Below, piece after piece: positions 28,501-36,391 of a stretch of DNA of 64,000 nucleotides. The position numbers and the translations under genes were made by a program. The stretch is taken from assembly GCF_000172075.1 (NCBI RefSeq), contig NZ_ABIC01000001.1, forward strand, positions 1-64,000, in the 5' to 3' direction. Source of the DNA: Shewanella benthica KT99 (GTDB lineage: Bacteria > Pseudomonadota > Gammaproteobacteria > Enterobacterales > Shewanellaceae). Under the pieces are notes generated by a model, which had not been told where the DNA came from, made no database searches, and saw only the letters and a program-made list of their open reading frames with translations. Each line of letters starts with the position of its first letter. Position 1 is the first letter of the stretch.

Positions 28501-29437
28501 CAGAACAATCTGCCTTGGTGAAAAGTGCCTTATAGACCATAAGGTAGGCTGCTGGTGCTACGCCAGAAATATCGACGTCGACTTCTTTGTAGGTGATGCT
28601 GATCTTGTTACCGACCGAGGTACCGGCGACGTGTGAACCATGGCCACCATAGCCAAGCGGGCTCATGTGCTCATCAGAGCAAACTTCAAATGTAGGCTGA
28701 GACCAACGAGCGACAATCAGCTTGTCATTACAGAAGCTGGTGTCTACCGTAGAACAGTAGTCATCTGCAGGCATATTAGCTGTAGGTTTAGTAAAGCCTT
28801 CACCGTAGAACATAGGGTTTTCAGGGCGAATACCAGTATCAATAATAGCTACACGAATGCCTTTACCCGCATTTTCCATGCCTGACACGGCAGCCCACAT
28901 GGCTGCGCTATTGATGATCTCATGTGATGCATCCATGTTGGTTTCATACATGGTCTCAGGGTAAACAGATTTTACACCTGGCATCGCTGCAAGTTGCTCG
29001 AGTGATAATCCTTGTCCCACAAGGGTTACACCGTTAAATAGAGTCTTAAAACTGCGTTCAATTTTAGCATTTGGGGCTATTTTGGACAGAGAGGACTTAA
29101 AGGCTTGTTGTTGATTTTGTAGATGACTCGCATAACTTATAGCTGGTGCAGACTGGGTATCAACACGTTGACCTTTTTTAGCTGGTGCTGTTGCTGCAAA
29201 ACTTTGTATACCACCTTGATATTTAGCTATCGCTGGTGATTCTAGTTCAATGATAAACCGTTGTGGTGATGAAATTGCCGAATTAGATACCTGAGATTTT
29301 TTATAATTATCTACAGAAGTTAATTCTGGAGAAAACTGATTTGCAGTATATGAACCTGAACCGCTTGCCATGACAGCACTCGATACGAGTGCTGCTGTTA
29401 TTGCTATCGATTGTTGGAGCTGTGTACTTTGTAACAC
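25553..29437 (-). CDS. Secreted subtilisin-like S8 protease with GlyGly-CTERM
   Basis: A 1294-residue exported protease. Signal peptide (to about 24), I9-type propeptide (about 60-165), then the S8 domain with D200 (AIIDTG), H266 (GHGSHVAGT) and Ser near 588 (GTSMASPHVAG). A PA domain is inserted before the Ser (about 430-530). Beta-sandwich domains follow, including a cadherin-like NDAPTVSPTG repeat. The tail GSLGWLTMLLLPFAGLRRRK is a GlyGly-CTERM signal: such proteins leave by type II secretion and are processed by rhombosortase. The start is a GTG at 29437 without a clear ribosome site; no in-frame ATG lies before the signal peptide. Confidence 0.93.
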   Translation of the reverse strand: MLQSTQLQQSIAITAALVSSAVMASGSGSYTANQFSPELTSVDNYKKSQVSNSAISSPQRFIIELESPAIAKYQGGIQSFAATAPAKKGQRVDTQSAPAISYASHLQNQQQAFKSSLSKIAPNAKIERSFKTLFNGVTLVGQGLSLEQLAAMPGVKSVYPETMYETNMDASHEIINSAAMWAAVSGMENAGKGIRVAIIDTGIRPENPMFYGEGFTKPTANMPADDYCSTVDTSFCNDKLIVARWSQPTFEVCSDEHMSPLGYGGHGSHVAGTSVGNKISITYKEVDVDISGVAPAAYLMVYKALFTKADCSGGSGSNIMLMEALEHAVNDGADVINNSWGGGAGGDPANSPYNTMYEAAEAAGVVVVTAAGNDGNGAQTIGCPACVESGITVANSTTGRFFANGFTAGGDELLAIEGSNELLTEDITLPVIAAVNIDAENFEGCTAFPADSFKDGIALISRGLCAFSDKAANAEAAGAKAMVVYNSKPGAPISMHMPDATLPAVMISKDDGETLIEGLGDETTGTIGAEVKRIANSAFADLINSSSSRGPNGNQNILKPDLAAPGTSILSATSPDEDGTDFTTMTGTSMASPHVAGAAALMSQLHPEWSANDIKTALTSTAHMGGILDDDAETPASPFAMGAGRMDLDAAAKAVLTFDKPAVASDSCVGPCTFTRTVYNKSDETTSWSLSASADSAGISVSPTSLELEAGASAQFTVTVDSTFSEYGSWIFGNVMIKSSQGMQDAHLPLAVMAKESSDSSLISVVTTATDIEASDEFPVKAVVNNSIFENTVTFTAYAPEGTELTSADDVMVSMDGAQQNGFEVDEDLGRITWVGKLDLAEMNSFKDEGGFPSIIDLGVLPQPCEDGCDETALTFDALPVSFKYNGVSYDSITMSDNGIALVGGGSTGGTWNNKELPDSASPNNILAPFWSDFDLSDTSGTDTGGGDMAIGIFDGGDGTVWLALEWKDAQLWNDASETKYTFSIWIKTGDEEQVIFNYIDVPNMPENLTIGAENIGGSVGTTFHYNGQGGTVTTGDAVVLQATTPGSLEIDYMVKTTEFNSGQTDNVSVDEEKTLKFNVLDNDIKDQKVARVSISGDGMTADAQRIIDIAPSGSLGKVMLVDEPSNGEVSIKEDGSVEYTPEDDFFGTDKFSYTSADADGNTGEATDVFITVNNVNDAPTVSPTGMTSTEGFAVKASAHGNDIDGDTLTYTWTQTAGTPVEFNNGNESISFTAPAGDNELVFSVVASDGELDSAAGSATITVNATPEDTSSAGSLGWLTMLLLPFAGLRRRKR

Positions 29438-29531
29438 AAGAGTTACATATTATTAACACGAATGGAGGGAAAAGTTGCAATTTACATTGTTTAGTCTACT
29501 AAATAGGCGGAATAACTTATTTATATTTAAT

Positions 29532-29993
29532 CTATGGTTTAACAGCCCTTGTAATGGGGTTTTGCAAACTAATTAATGTTTCGGTAGACTGAATTTCATC
29601 TATGGATTGAATGCGATTAATGAGCACATGCTGTAATTCGTCGATGGATTGGCACATAACCTTTACAAAAATGCTGTAATTTCCTGTGGTGTAATAGGCT
29701 TCTACCACCTCTTCTAGTTCGTTTAACTTAGATATGGCAGCTGGGTAATCACCAGCACTCTTTAAGTTGATGCCAATAAAGCAGCAGACATCGTAGCCAA
29801 GCGCTTTAGGATTGACAGTTATCTGTGCGCCTGTGATGATCCCGGCTTGTTTCATCTTTTCGACGCGAACGTGAATGGTACCTGCGCTGACGTTAAAACG
29901 TTTAGCCAGCTCTGCAAATGGCGTCCTAGCCTCTTTCATCAATGCAGATAAGATTTGATTATCGAGTTTGTCTCGTTGAAATGATGTTTCCAT
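29532..29993 (-). CDS. asnC: AsnC, Lrp/AsnC-family regulator
   Basis: A 153-residue Lrp/AsnC regulator, very close to E. coli AsnC: helix-turn-helix with FAELAKRFNVSAGTIHVRVE, then MKQAGIITGA, and the effector domain with YTTGNYSIFVKVMC and STETLISLQNPI. AsnC senses asparagine and controls asnA. Here asnA is not adjacent; the neighbour upstream is rluA on the same strand. It is probably transcribed from its own promoter in the 213-bp gap. Confidence 0.92.
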   Translation of the reverse strand: METSFQRDKLDNQILSALMKEARTPFAELAKRFNVSAGTIHVRVEKMKQAGIITGAQITVNPKALGYDVCCFIGINLKSAGDYPAAISKLNELEEVVEAYYTTGNYSIFVKVMCQSIDELQHVLINRIQSIDEIQSTETLISLQNPITRAVKP

Positions 29994-30206
29994 AATAAAA
30001 TTCTTAAAGTAATAACTAATGATAAGTAACTTACCTTTAATTATGATGAAATTCTATTAATAAGGTGTGATTGATATCAAATCAGTAAATATAGCGGTAG
30101 GTAGCGAGTGACAATGGATGAAAAGTGAGTCTGGTTGTCATTTGCCACTGTAAGTGAAGTCTGAGATGTGAAAGGGGGAGGCCCCTATACTCTTTGAGCT
30201 TATGCC

Positions 30207-30884
30207 CTACTGGTTGTTTTCAGCAGTCACAAAAGGCACTTCGCAGTTAAAAGTAAGCACACGACCTGAATATGGCTGTTTGATAGTGAGCTCTTGTGCG
30301 TGCAGTAGTAATCGACTTGCTAAGCGCTTAGCTAAAGGATCTGCATAGAAGTTATCACCGAGTATAGGGTGGCCTATGGCCATCATATGTACTCTTAACT
30401 GATGAGAGCGACCCGTTATAGGGGTCAGTTTGACCAGTGTAGAGCGTTTTGCATAGCTGATCACTTCAAAATGAGTCAAAGATGGCTTGCCAATTTCATG
30501 ATCTACTTTTTGTTTAGGTCGGTTGGGCCAGTCACAGATTAAGGGCAGATCTACACTGCCTTTTTGTTGCTTTATATGTCCCGCAACTCGCGCGTAATAT
30601 GTCTTTTTAGTCTCTCTCTCTCTGAACTGTCTCTTTAACTCTTTTTCAGCATTTCTCCTCAGCGCAACAAGGATCACCCCCGATGTTGCCATGTCTAATC
30701 TGTGGACTACTTGGGCATTGGGATACTCGGCTAAGACACGACTATAGACGCTATCTTGATGTTCAGGTGCTCTACCCGGTACAGAAAGTAGTCCTGAATG
30801 TTTATTTACTACCAAAATATCTTTATCTTGATAGATGATTTCGAGCCAAGGATCGGTTGGTGGAGAGTAAATAAAGTCTGACAT
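30207..30884 (-). CDS. rluA: Dual-specificity pseudouridine synthase RluA
   Basis: A 225-residue RluA-type enzyme. It modifies U746 of 23S rRNA and U32 of some tRNAs in E. coli. The catalytic Asp is in HRLDMATSG (near 62-70). The long shared stretches SGLLSVPGR, DLPLICDWPNRPKQKV, ITGRSHQLRVHM and GHPILGDNFYA mark RluA itself rather than RluC or RluD, and there is no S4 domain. ATG start at 30884. Confidence 0.93.
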   Translation of the reverse strand: MSDFIYSPPTDPWLEIIYQDKDILVVNKHSGLLSVPGRAPEHQDSVYSRVLAEYPNAQVVHRLDMATSGVILVALRRNAEKELKRQFRERETKKTYYARVAGHIKQQKGSVDLPLICDWPNRPKQKVDHEIGKPSLTHFEVISYAKRSTLVKLTPITGRSHQLRVHMMAIGHPILGDNFYADPLAKRLASRLLLHAQELTIKQPYSGRVLTFNCEVPFVTAENNQ

Positions 30885-31020
30885 TGAAAGCGCCTAAATG
30901 AGAAAACGAGGCAAAGATAACTGTTAGTAGATGGGCTAGACAAGTGAAAAGTTCAAATTGAAGGAATTTCTTTCAATCTAGCTTACGGATATTGCTTGAC
31001 TAGTATTGATTTAGCTTCCC

Positions 31021-31326
31021 TCAAGAGAAGCTGTTGCCGTTAACGTGCATTAACGAAAAAGTCCAAACCACGAATGAGAGTAGTGAGTGAATCAAGGCGT
31101 AGACGGCTTGATCTAGTCGATCCATTCCTCGAGCCTGCCAGATCAAGTGTCCATGAAGTATCACAACCGCTGGAAATAATAATAACACGGGGTAGAAGCT
31201 GACGGCGTGACTGAGTGCAAAATGCGTGTCGCTGAAAAGGAGTCGGCTCAAGAGAGCCCACAAGACCATGAGTCCGGTAAGCATGGGCGGAGCGATATGT
31301 CGTGACTGTTCTGAATTTAGCACCAT
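31021..31326 (-). CDS. Small hydrophobic membrane protein
   Basis: A 101-residue predicted inner-membrane protein with three hydrophobic segments (about 14-30, 40-58 and 75-92) separated by short polar loops. It begins MVLNSEQSRHIAPP and has no family that I recognise. The ATG at 31326 follows AAGGAAGATAG, a good ribosome site. It lies between rluA and a methyltransferase gene on the same strand, with no clear functional link. Confidence 0.55.
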   Translation of the reverse strand: MVLNSEQSRHIAPPMLTGLMVLWALLSRLLFSDTHFALSHAVSFYPVLLLFPAVVILHGHLIWQARGMDRLDQAVYALIHSLLSFVVWTFSLMHVNGNSFS

Positions 31327-31475
31327 ATTCTATCTTCCTTGTAATATTGAGCTTAGGTTTTTCTGGCTGTTTATTCTTCTTGTTTTTTTCTAGCCATATC
31401 TAATTTAGTGGCTTAATTTCCATTCTAACTTAAATAATCTGTTAACTTCCATTTTTACTCAACTTGCATTCTAGC

Positions 31476-32048
31476 TTAACAATCAGGCTTGCGGGCGATC
31501 AATTGTGCCTTGTAGCTGAGGTTTGAACCATTCATCACCTTCCCTTCAAAATAATGCACAAGAGCCCATTTCTCAAATTCATTTTTGAGTTCATTAGTTT
31601 TCAACAGAAACTTTGGGTTTCTCGGTCGCCCGATTTCAGCCTGTTTATCTATGAAGGTTTCATAAACGATCAAGCCGCCAGGTTTTACTGTGGCAGCAAT
31701 CTGTGGGAAAAGTGGCCTATGTAAATAGTTGAACACTAAGACGAGGTCATACTTATTTTGCACCAGTTCTGGCGCAGAGCCATCTTCTAGATCCCATGCC
31801 AGACAGGTGTGTCCTGTTGGAATCGAACCTGTGTGTGGTTCTGAAGGCACACTGAGATTAGCCAGTGACTTGTCAATAAAGGTGACTCTATGGCCCTTAT
31901 CGGCAAACCAGAGCCCATTACGGCCACTGCCACAGGCGAGATCTAACACCTCACTCTTATCTAACAGGCTTAACTCTAGACTCTCGGTGATGAGTCTAGA
32001 GGCCATTTCAGCCTTTAACTTCTTTTCTTGCATCGATTCTTCGTCCAT
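31476..32048 (-). CDS. SAM-dependent methyltransferase (TehB-like)
   Basis: A 190-residue class I methyltransferase. Motif I is VLDLACGSGRNGLWFA (about 34-49), with an acidic FIDKS end of strand 2, then DLVLVFNYLHRPLF, and VKPGGLIVYETF as motif III. This resembles the TehB/UbiE-like small methyltransferases that act on small molecules; the substrate is unknown. Its start overlaps the end of the preceding membrane-protein gene by about 40 bp; a second Met at codon 6 is also possible. Confidence 0.8.
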   Translation of the reverse strand: MDEESMQEKKLKAEMASRLITESLELSLLDKSEVLDLACGSGRNGLWFADKGHRVTFIDKSLANLSVPSEPHTGSIPTGHTCLAWDLEDGSAPELVQNKYDLVLVFNYLHRPLFPQIAATVKPGGLIVYETFIDKQAEIGRPRNPKFLLKTNELKNEFEKWALVHYFEGKVMNGSNLSYKAQLIARKPDC

Positions 32049-32454
32049 GTATAACTGAAAAATGCCTTAAACCTGCCGGGCCATGCGAGACGACAACAGA
32101 AAGGAGTAACACTGTGATTAACAGCTCAGGCTTGTAGCTTGCGAAAGGAATGAAAAGGGTCAATAGACCTAGTTTTACTAAGGTTAGTACGCCTTTTAAT
32201 TGGATTAACCAGCGCCAATCCCTGACTATTTCCCATAACATGAGCAGTGAGCCTGTCGTCATGGCCATACACCAATAGACGAGCCAATCTTCTTGGGCCA
32301 CGCCCAACAGAATACCACCCCCGGCTCCTGTTATTCCCAAAATGTGTATCGCTCTAAGAGCTGTTTTTCCAAGTCTTTGCAACCAAAATTGCCTTTCAGA
32401 TAACTTAGTGTTTTTCATATGAGAGCGGATACTGGCTAGGTGTTGGAGAGCCAT
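32008..32454 (-). CDS. Predicted four-helix membrane protein
   Basis: A 148-residue inner-membrane protein. After a basic N-terminus come hydrophobic segments at about 35-52, 57-76, 86-103 and 107-125, then a HGPAGLRHFSVIHGRR tail that is basic and probably cytoplasmic. The start could also be the Met at codon 13. It overlaps the following methyltransferase gene, suggesting co-transcription. I do not recognise the family. Confidence 0.65.
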   Translation of the reverse strand: MALQHLASIRSHMKNTKLSERQFWLQRLGKTALRAIHILGITGAGGGILLGVAQEDWLVYWCMAMTTGSLLMLWEIVRDWRWLIQLKGVLTLVKLGLLTLFIPFASYKPELLITVLLLSVVVSHGPAGLRHFSVIHGRRIDARKEVKG

Positions 32455-32529
32455 TAGCTTATCAGGAAATAACCGACTGTGAAGTGGTATTGGGAGAAAT
32501 TCACTAATGCCTTTCTTAGATGCTAGGTT

Positions 32530-32567
32530 CCATGCTGTCGATATACGACAGCATGGCCTATTTTTTT
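32530..32567 (+). terminator. Strong plus-strand terminator with no gene before it
   Basis: A perfect 11-bp stem (32530-32540 with 32546-32556, loop ATATA) is followed by seven T at 32561-32567. On the plus strand nothing coding precedes it, because the gene to the left is on the minus strand. It may end a small RNA or be an attenuator in the ldhA leader. Confidence 0.8.
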
Positions 32568-32717
32568 AGATACTAAATAAGGTATTTAATGATTTATGCG
32601 GTTGCCCTTATAAGTTAGCTAGCTCAAAAAAACTTACACAGCTTAATGAAAGCAGGTGTACCTTAGTAGGAAGACAAGAGGTAAACTTTGATGATTGAAT
32701 ATTTTTAGGAAAATAGA

Positions 32718-33707
32718 ATGAAGATAGGATTTTTTAGTGCCAAGCACTATGACATGGAACACTTCGATAAGACCAACGAGGCTTTTGGTGCTGCCATCGA
32801 GTATTTTGATTATCGGCTGTGCATGCAGTCAGTTAAGTTGGCCCATGGTTTCGAAGTAATCTGCGCTTTCGTCAATGATTCCCTCTGTGAGGAGGTGCTA
32901 GTCGAGCTGGCTAAGAATGGCACTAAGATAATCGCCATGCGTTGTGCGGGCTTTAATAATGTGGATCTGGTCACGGCAGAAAGATTGGGACTCAAAGTCG
33001 TTAATGTGCCGGCTTATTCTCCCGAGTCAGTGGCCGAACATACCATAGCCTTGATGCTGACGCTGAACCGTAAGGTACATAAGGCTTATCAACGCACCCG
33101 AGATGCCAATTTCTCCTTAGAGGGCTTGGTTGGCTTTAACATGCATGGTCGCACTGTCGGTGTGATTGGCACAGGTAAGATAGGTTTAGCGACAATTAAA
33201 ATCTTGCTGGGGTTCGGCTGTACTGTTATCGCTCATGACCCCTATCCAAATCAGTCAGTGCTAGATCTCGGTGTAGACTATGTGTCCCTCGATGAGATGT
33301 ATCCCGTCTGTGACATCATTACATTACACTGTCCTCTCACGGACGATAACCATCATCTATTATCTAAATCTAGCTTCAATAAGATGAAAATGGGGGTCAT
33401 GGTGATCAATACCAGTCGAGGTGGTTTGCTCGATGCCTTAGATGCTATAGAGGCATTAAAAACCGGGCAACTCGGTGCGTTAGGATTAGATGTATATGAA
33501 AATGAGAAAGAACTCTTTTTTGAAGATAAATCGAATCAGATCATTCAGGACGATATTTTCAGGAGACTATCGGCTTGTCACAATGTCATCTTTACCGGGC
33601 ATCAGGCTTTCTTAACCGCCGAAGCCCTCGGCGCTATCGCATTGACCAGTCTCACCAATGTTCGCCAGTTACTCGATGATGAACCATGTCCCAACGAGCT
33701 ATTTTAA
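32718..33707 (+). CDS. ldhA: Fermentative D-lactate dehydrogenase
   Basis: A 329-residue NAD-dependent D-2-hydroxyacid dehydrogenase, the same length as E. coli LdhA and colinear with it. Pyruvate is reduced to D-lactate. Landmarks: RCAGFNNVDL, PAYSPESVAEH, YQRTRDANFSLEGL, nucleotide fold GVIGTGKIGLA (about 150), NTSRGGLLD with the catalytic Arg, DVYENE with Glu, and FTGHQAFLT with His. GGAAAATAGA precedes the ATG. A hairpin with T run lies 150 bp upstream in its leader. Confidence 0.93.
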   Translation: MKIGFFSAKHYDMEHFDKTNEAFGAAIEYFDYRLCMQSVKLAHGFEVICAFVNDSLCEEVLVELAKNGTKIIAMRCAGFNNVDLVTAERLGLKVVNVPAYSPESVAEHTIALMLTLNRKVHKAYQRTRDANFSLEGLVGFNMHGRTVGVIGTGKIGLATIKILLGFGCTVIAHDPYPNQSVLDLGVDYVSLDEMYPVCDIITLHCPLTDDNHHLLSKSSFNKMKMGVMVINTSRGGLLDALDAIEALKTGQLGALGLDVYENEKELFFEDKSNQIIQDDIFRRLSACHNVIFTGHQAFLTAEALGAIALTSLTNVRQLLDDEPCPNELF

Positions 33708-33808
33708 GTCCAGATAATAATTTTAAGCTTCAAAAATATTAATATCCCATGACAGCATGTTTATTGGCCGATAAGTTTTGCCAATGATAGCAAAAGGAAA
33801 CTAACACC

Positions 33809-34546
33809 ATGATGGTAAAACAAGAAGTTCATGATATTCCAACCAGTACAGGTTTGATGCGGACTTACCTTTATCGCCCGAAAGCGGAAGGGGTGTTTGC
33901 TACTATTATTTTTTATTCAGAAATTTTTCAGCAAACGGCTCCCATTGCCAGAGCCGCGACTATCATGGCCGGTCATGGCTTCGTGGTACTGGTGCCTGAG
34001 GTATTTCATGAGCTGAATCCTATTGGTTCTGTGCTGGCTTATGATGATGCAGGTAAAGATAAAGGTAATGAAGACAAGTTTGCTAAGCCGCTTGAGTCTC
34101 ATGACTCAGATGTCGACGCCCTGGTTACCTTTGCCAGAAGCCAGGAGTTCTGCACCAGTCAGGTTGGAAGTATGGGGGTCTGTATCGGCGGACATTTGGC
34201 CTACCGCGCCGCGCTTAACCCTGATGTCTCGGCCGCATTCTGCCTCTATGCTACAGATATTCACTCCAACACGCTTCCTTGTAAGCCTGGGAATGACTCC
34301 CTGAGCCGCACTGAAGATATTCAGGGCGAGCTGGTTATGGTGTGGGGCAAACAAGACCCCCATGTATCCAGCGAAGGGCGCAAGTTGATCTACACTAAAC
34401 TGGAAGAGACAGAGCGAAATTTCACCTGGTTAGAAGTCAATGCCGAACACGCCTTCATGCGCGATGGTGCCGATAGACACGACCCGGCGCTTGCCATGCA
34501 GATGTATGGTCAAGCAGTCGACTTTTTTCACCGTTTATTAAGGTAA
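33809..34546 (+). CDS. Dienelactone hydrolase-family protein
   Basis: A 245-residue alpha/beta hydrolase of the DLH group. The nucleophile is a cysteine in GVCIGGH (near 123-129), followed by Asp in WGKQDPH and His in AEHAFM, a complete DLH triad. Such enzymes open dienelactones in aromatic breakdown, but many act on unknown esters or thioesters; no catabolic genes are nearby. AAAAGGAAAC precedes the ATG at 33809. Probably transcribed alone or with ldhA (100-bp gap). Confidence 0.88.
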   Translation: MMVKQEVHDIPTSTGLMRTYLYRPKAEGVFATIIFYSEIFQQTAPIARAATIMAGHGFVVLVPEVFHELNPIGSVLAYDDAGKDKGNEDKFAKPLESHDSDVDALVTFARSQEFCTSQVGSMGVCIGGHLAYRAALNPDVSAAFCLYATDIHSNTLPCKPGNDSLSRTEDIQGELVMVWGKQDPHVSSEGRKLIYTKLEETERNFTWLEVNAEHAFMRDGADRHDPALAMQMYGQAVDFFHRLLR

Positions 34547-34699
34547 TAATCTCCCTCTCAATCTAAATAGCAGCGTTAACGGGCACTTCATCTCAAGCAT
34601 ATGAGTGAAGTGCTGGCTCGACTTGGCGCTTTTAAGATTTCCTTTCATGACCCGCTATTTGTATAATGCTCGGCCAATTCCCCTCCAAATCATAAATAG

Positions 34700-35443
34700 A
34701 TGCAAGACGAACAGATTCTCCACCAAAGCCAAGATGAGCTAGGCCCACTCATCGTCTTAGATGATAAATATATGCGCGTGCTTTCATTCGGCGATAATGA
34801 TGAGCAGAGTAAGTTACTCAAGTCTGAGCCACATATTCCTCAGCATACTTATATTCAGGCCATGCTATTAGTTCTGCTCTTTATCAAGCCAAAGCGGGTC
34901 ATCATCTTAGGTTTAGGCGGCGGCGGGCTGATCCATGCCCTGCGTAGATTTGACCCCGGCATTAAAGTGACAGCGGTTGAGCTAAGAGCCCAAGTCATTG
35001 AGTTAGCTAAACGTTACTTTCAACTGCCCATAGGTAAAAAGCTGTTGATTATCCATCAAGATGCCAATTTGTTTCTCGAGCAAGGCGATCATAAGAAAGC
35101 CGATGTTATTTTTGCCGATATCTATGGTGCAGATGGTGTCGATGAGAATCAGTTATCTGAGACGTTTATTGCCAATGCAGCTGCTTTGATTAAAACCGAC
35201 GGCTATCTGGTATTAAATTGCTGGAAAGAACATAGCCAAAACCGAGTGCTATTGAGTCATCTGCAACGACATTTTAGCGAGGTCAGGGCTTGCCTGACTG
35301 GAGGCGGTAATTGGGTGGTGTTCGCCGGAAAAACAAAGCGAGAAATCACTAGCGCCGGATTGAAGTCCAAGGCTCACTCCTTGTCGCAACAGCTCGATTT
35401 TACTTTAGGGCGTTCCCTGACGCGATTCGCCCTGTGGGAATAG
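34700..35443 (+). CDS. Spermidine synthase-like protein
   Basis: A 247-residue protein with the spermine/spermidine synthase Rossmann domain: ILGLGGGGLIHALRRF (about 70-85), VTAVELRAQVIELA and DVIFADIYGADG. The short N-terminal part lacks the tetramerisation region of true SpeE, and the residues for putrescine binding are not evident, so it may be a methyltransferase-like relative rather than a polyamine enzyme. The start ATG at 34700 has only a weak ribosome site. Confidence 0.75.
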   Translation: MQDEQILHQSQDELGPLIVLDDKYMRVLSFGDNDEQSKLLKSEPHIPQHTYIQAMLLVLLFIKPKRVIILGLGGGGLIHALRRFDPGIKVTAVELRAQVIELAKRYFQLPIGKKLLIIHQDANLFLEQGDHKKADVIFADIYGADGVDENQLSETFIANAAALIKTDGYLVLNCWKEHSQNRVLLSHLQRHFSEVRACLTGGGNWVVFAGKTKREITSAGLKSKAHSLSQQLDFTLGRSLTRFALWE

Positions 35444-35498
35444 GATTTGCTCTGGTTATCTGCCCATGATCTTCGTGCCAGGAAAAACCGATTAGGAT

Positions 35499-35511
35499 GA
35501 TAGGTTTTATC
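35499..35511 (+). promoter_or_regulatory. Possible OxyR half site before ahpC
   Basis: GATAGGTTTTATC about 108 bp before the ahpC ATG resembles an OxyR ATAG-N7-CTAT quarter-site pair, as in GATAGGT-containing OxyR sites of enteric bacteria. The second pair is not clear. Suggestive only. Confidence 0.3.
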
Positions 35512-35618
35512 CGTTATATTTAATTTGTCTGCTTGGTTAATATCTTCACATCGAAAACGAACTGACGAATCAATTGAGCGTCAGGACAACTATTTTATTA
35601 GCATTTACGGAGCATTCA

Positions 35619-36188
35619 ATGAACCAATCTATCATCAACACTGTAATCAAGCCTTTCTCTGCAACCGCTTTCCATAAGGGCGAGTTTGTAACCGTTACAG
35701 AGAAAGACCTATTGGGCAAGTGGTCAGTGGTATTCTTCTACCCAGCCGATTTCACTTTCGTCTGTCCAACAGAGCTTGGTGACATGGCAGACCATTACAC
35801 TAAGCTGCAAGAGATGGGCGTTGAAGTCTACTCGGTGTCTACCGATACTCATTTCACCCACAAAGCATGGCACGATACATCCGATACTATCAAGAAGATC
35901 CAGTACCCAATGATCGGTGACCCAACCGGCGCTATCACACGTAACTTCGGTGTGATGATTGAAGAAGATGGCTTGGCACTACGTGGCACATTCGTCATCA
36001 ACCCTGAAGGTCAAATCAAGGTTAGCGAAGTTCATGATCTGGGAATAGGCCGTAGTGCTGCTGAGCTGGTGCGTAAGATCCAAGCCGCTCAATATGTAGC
36101 GACTCATGATGGAGAAGTATGTCCGGCTGCTTGGCAGCCTGGTGCCGATACTCTTGCCCCATCTCTAGATCTAGTCGGTAAAATCTAA
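35619..36188 (+). CDS. ahpC: Alkyl hydroperoxide reductase peroxiredoxin AhpC
   Basis: A 189-residue typical 2-Cys peroxiredoxin. The start is ATG 35619 (MNQSIINT) after ACGGAG; a longer frame to 35574 has no support. The peroxidatic Cys is in DFTFVCPTE (near 48) and the resolving Cys in GEVCPAAW (near 167). It reduces H2O2 and organic peroxides and is recycled by AhpF, whose gene is 200 bp downstream. Upstream sequence hints at OxyR control. Confidence 0.95.
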   Translation: MNQSIINTVIKPFSATAFHKGEFVTVTEKDLLGKWSVVFFYPADFTFVCPTELGDMADHYTKLQEMGVEVYSVSTDTHFTHKAWHDTSDTIKKIQYPMIGDPTGAITRNFGVMIEEDGLALRGTFVINPEGQIKVSEVHDLGIGRSAAELVRKIQAAQYVATHDGEVCPAAWQPGADTLAPSLDLVGKI

Positions 36189-36200
36189 ACTGACTTAAAT

Positions 36201-36232
36201 CCGCTGGTCTAGATTTTTCTCTAGGCTAGCGG
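36201..36232 (+). terminator. Hairpin between ahpC and ahpF
   Basis: A 12-bp stem with two G-U pairs (36201-36212 with 36221-36232) lies 12 bp after the ahpC stop. No T run follows, so it is more likely a partial terminator or mRNA-stabilising hairpin that lets ahpC exceed ahpF. Confidence 0.5.
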
Positions 36233-36391
36233 GACTTAAGTGAAAGCTTAGCTTAAGCCGAATTTTATCTCCTTTGCTGGTTCGAGCCGCCCCCTTTCAG
36301 GTTCGGGTTAGCAAACTCTCAATTTTTATAAAACCAATTATTTATAAAACCAACTTTTTATATAACAAATGGTATTTCTCTAGGAGTCATC

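Noticed and set aside
27777-28535. 252-codon plus-strand frame inside the subtilase gene
   Set aside because: It is antisense to the well-supported protease; its Ser/Ala/Pro-rich composition is typical of an opposite-strand shadow.
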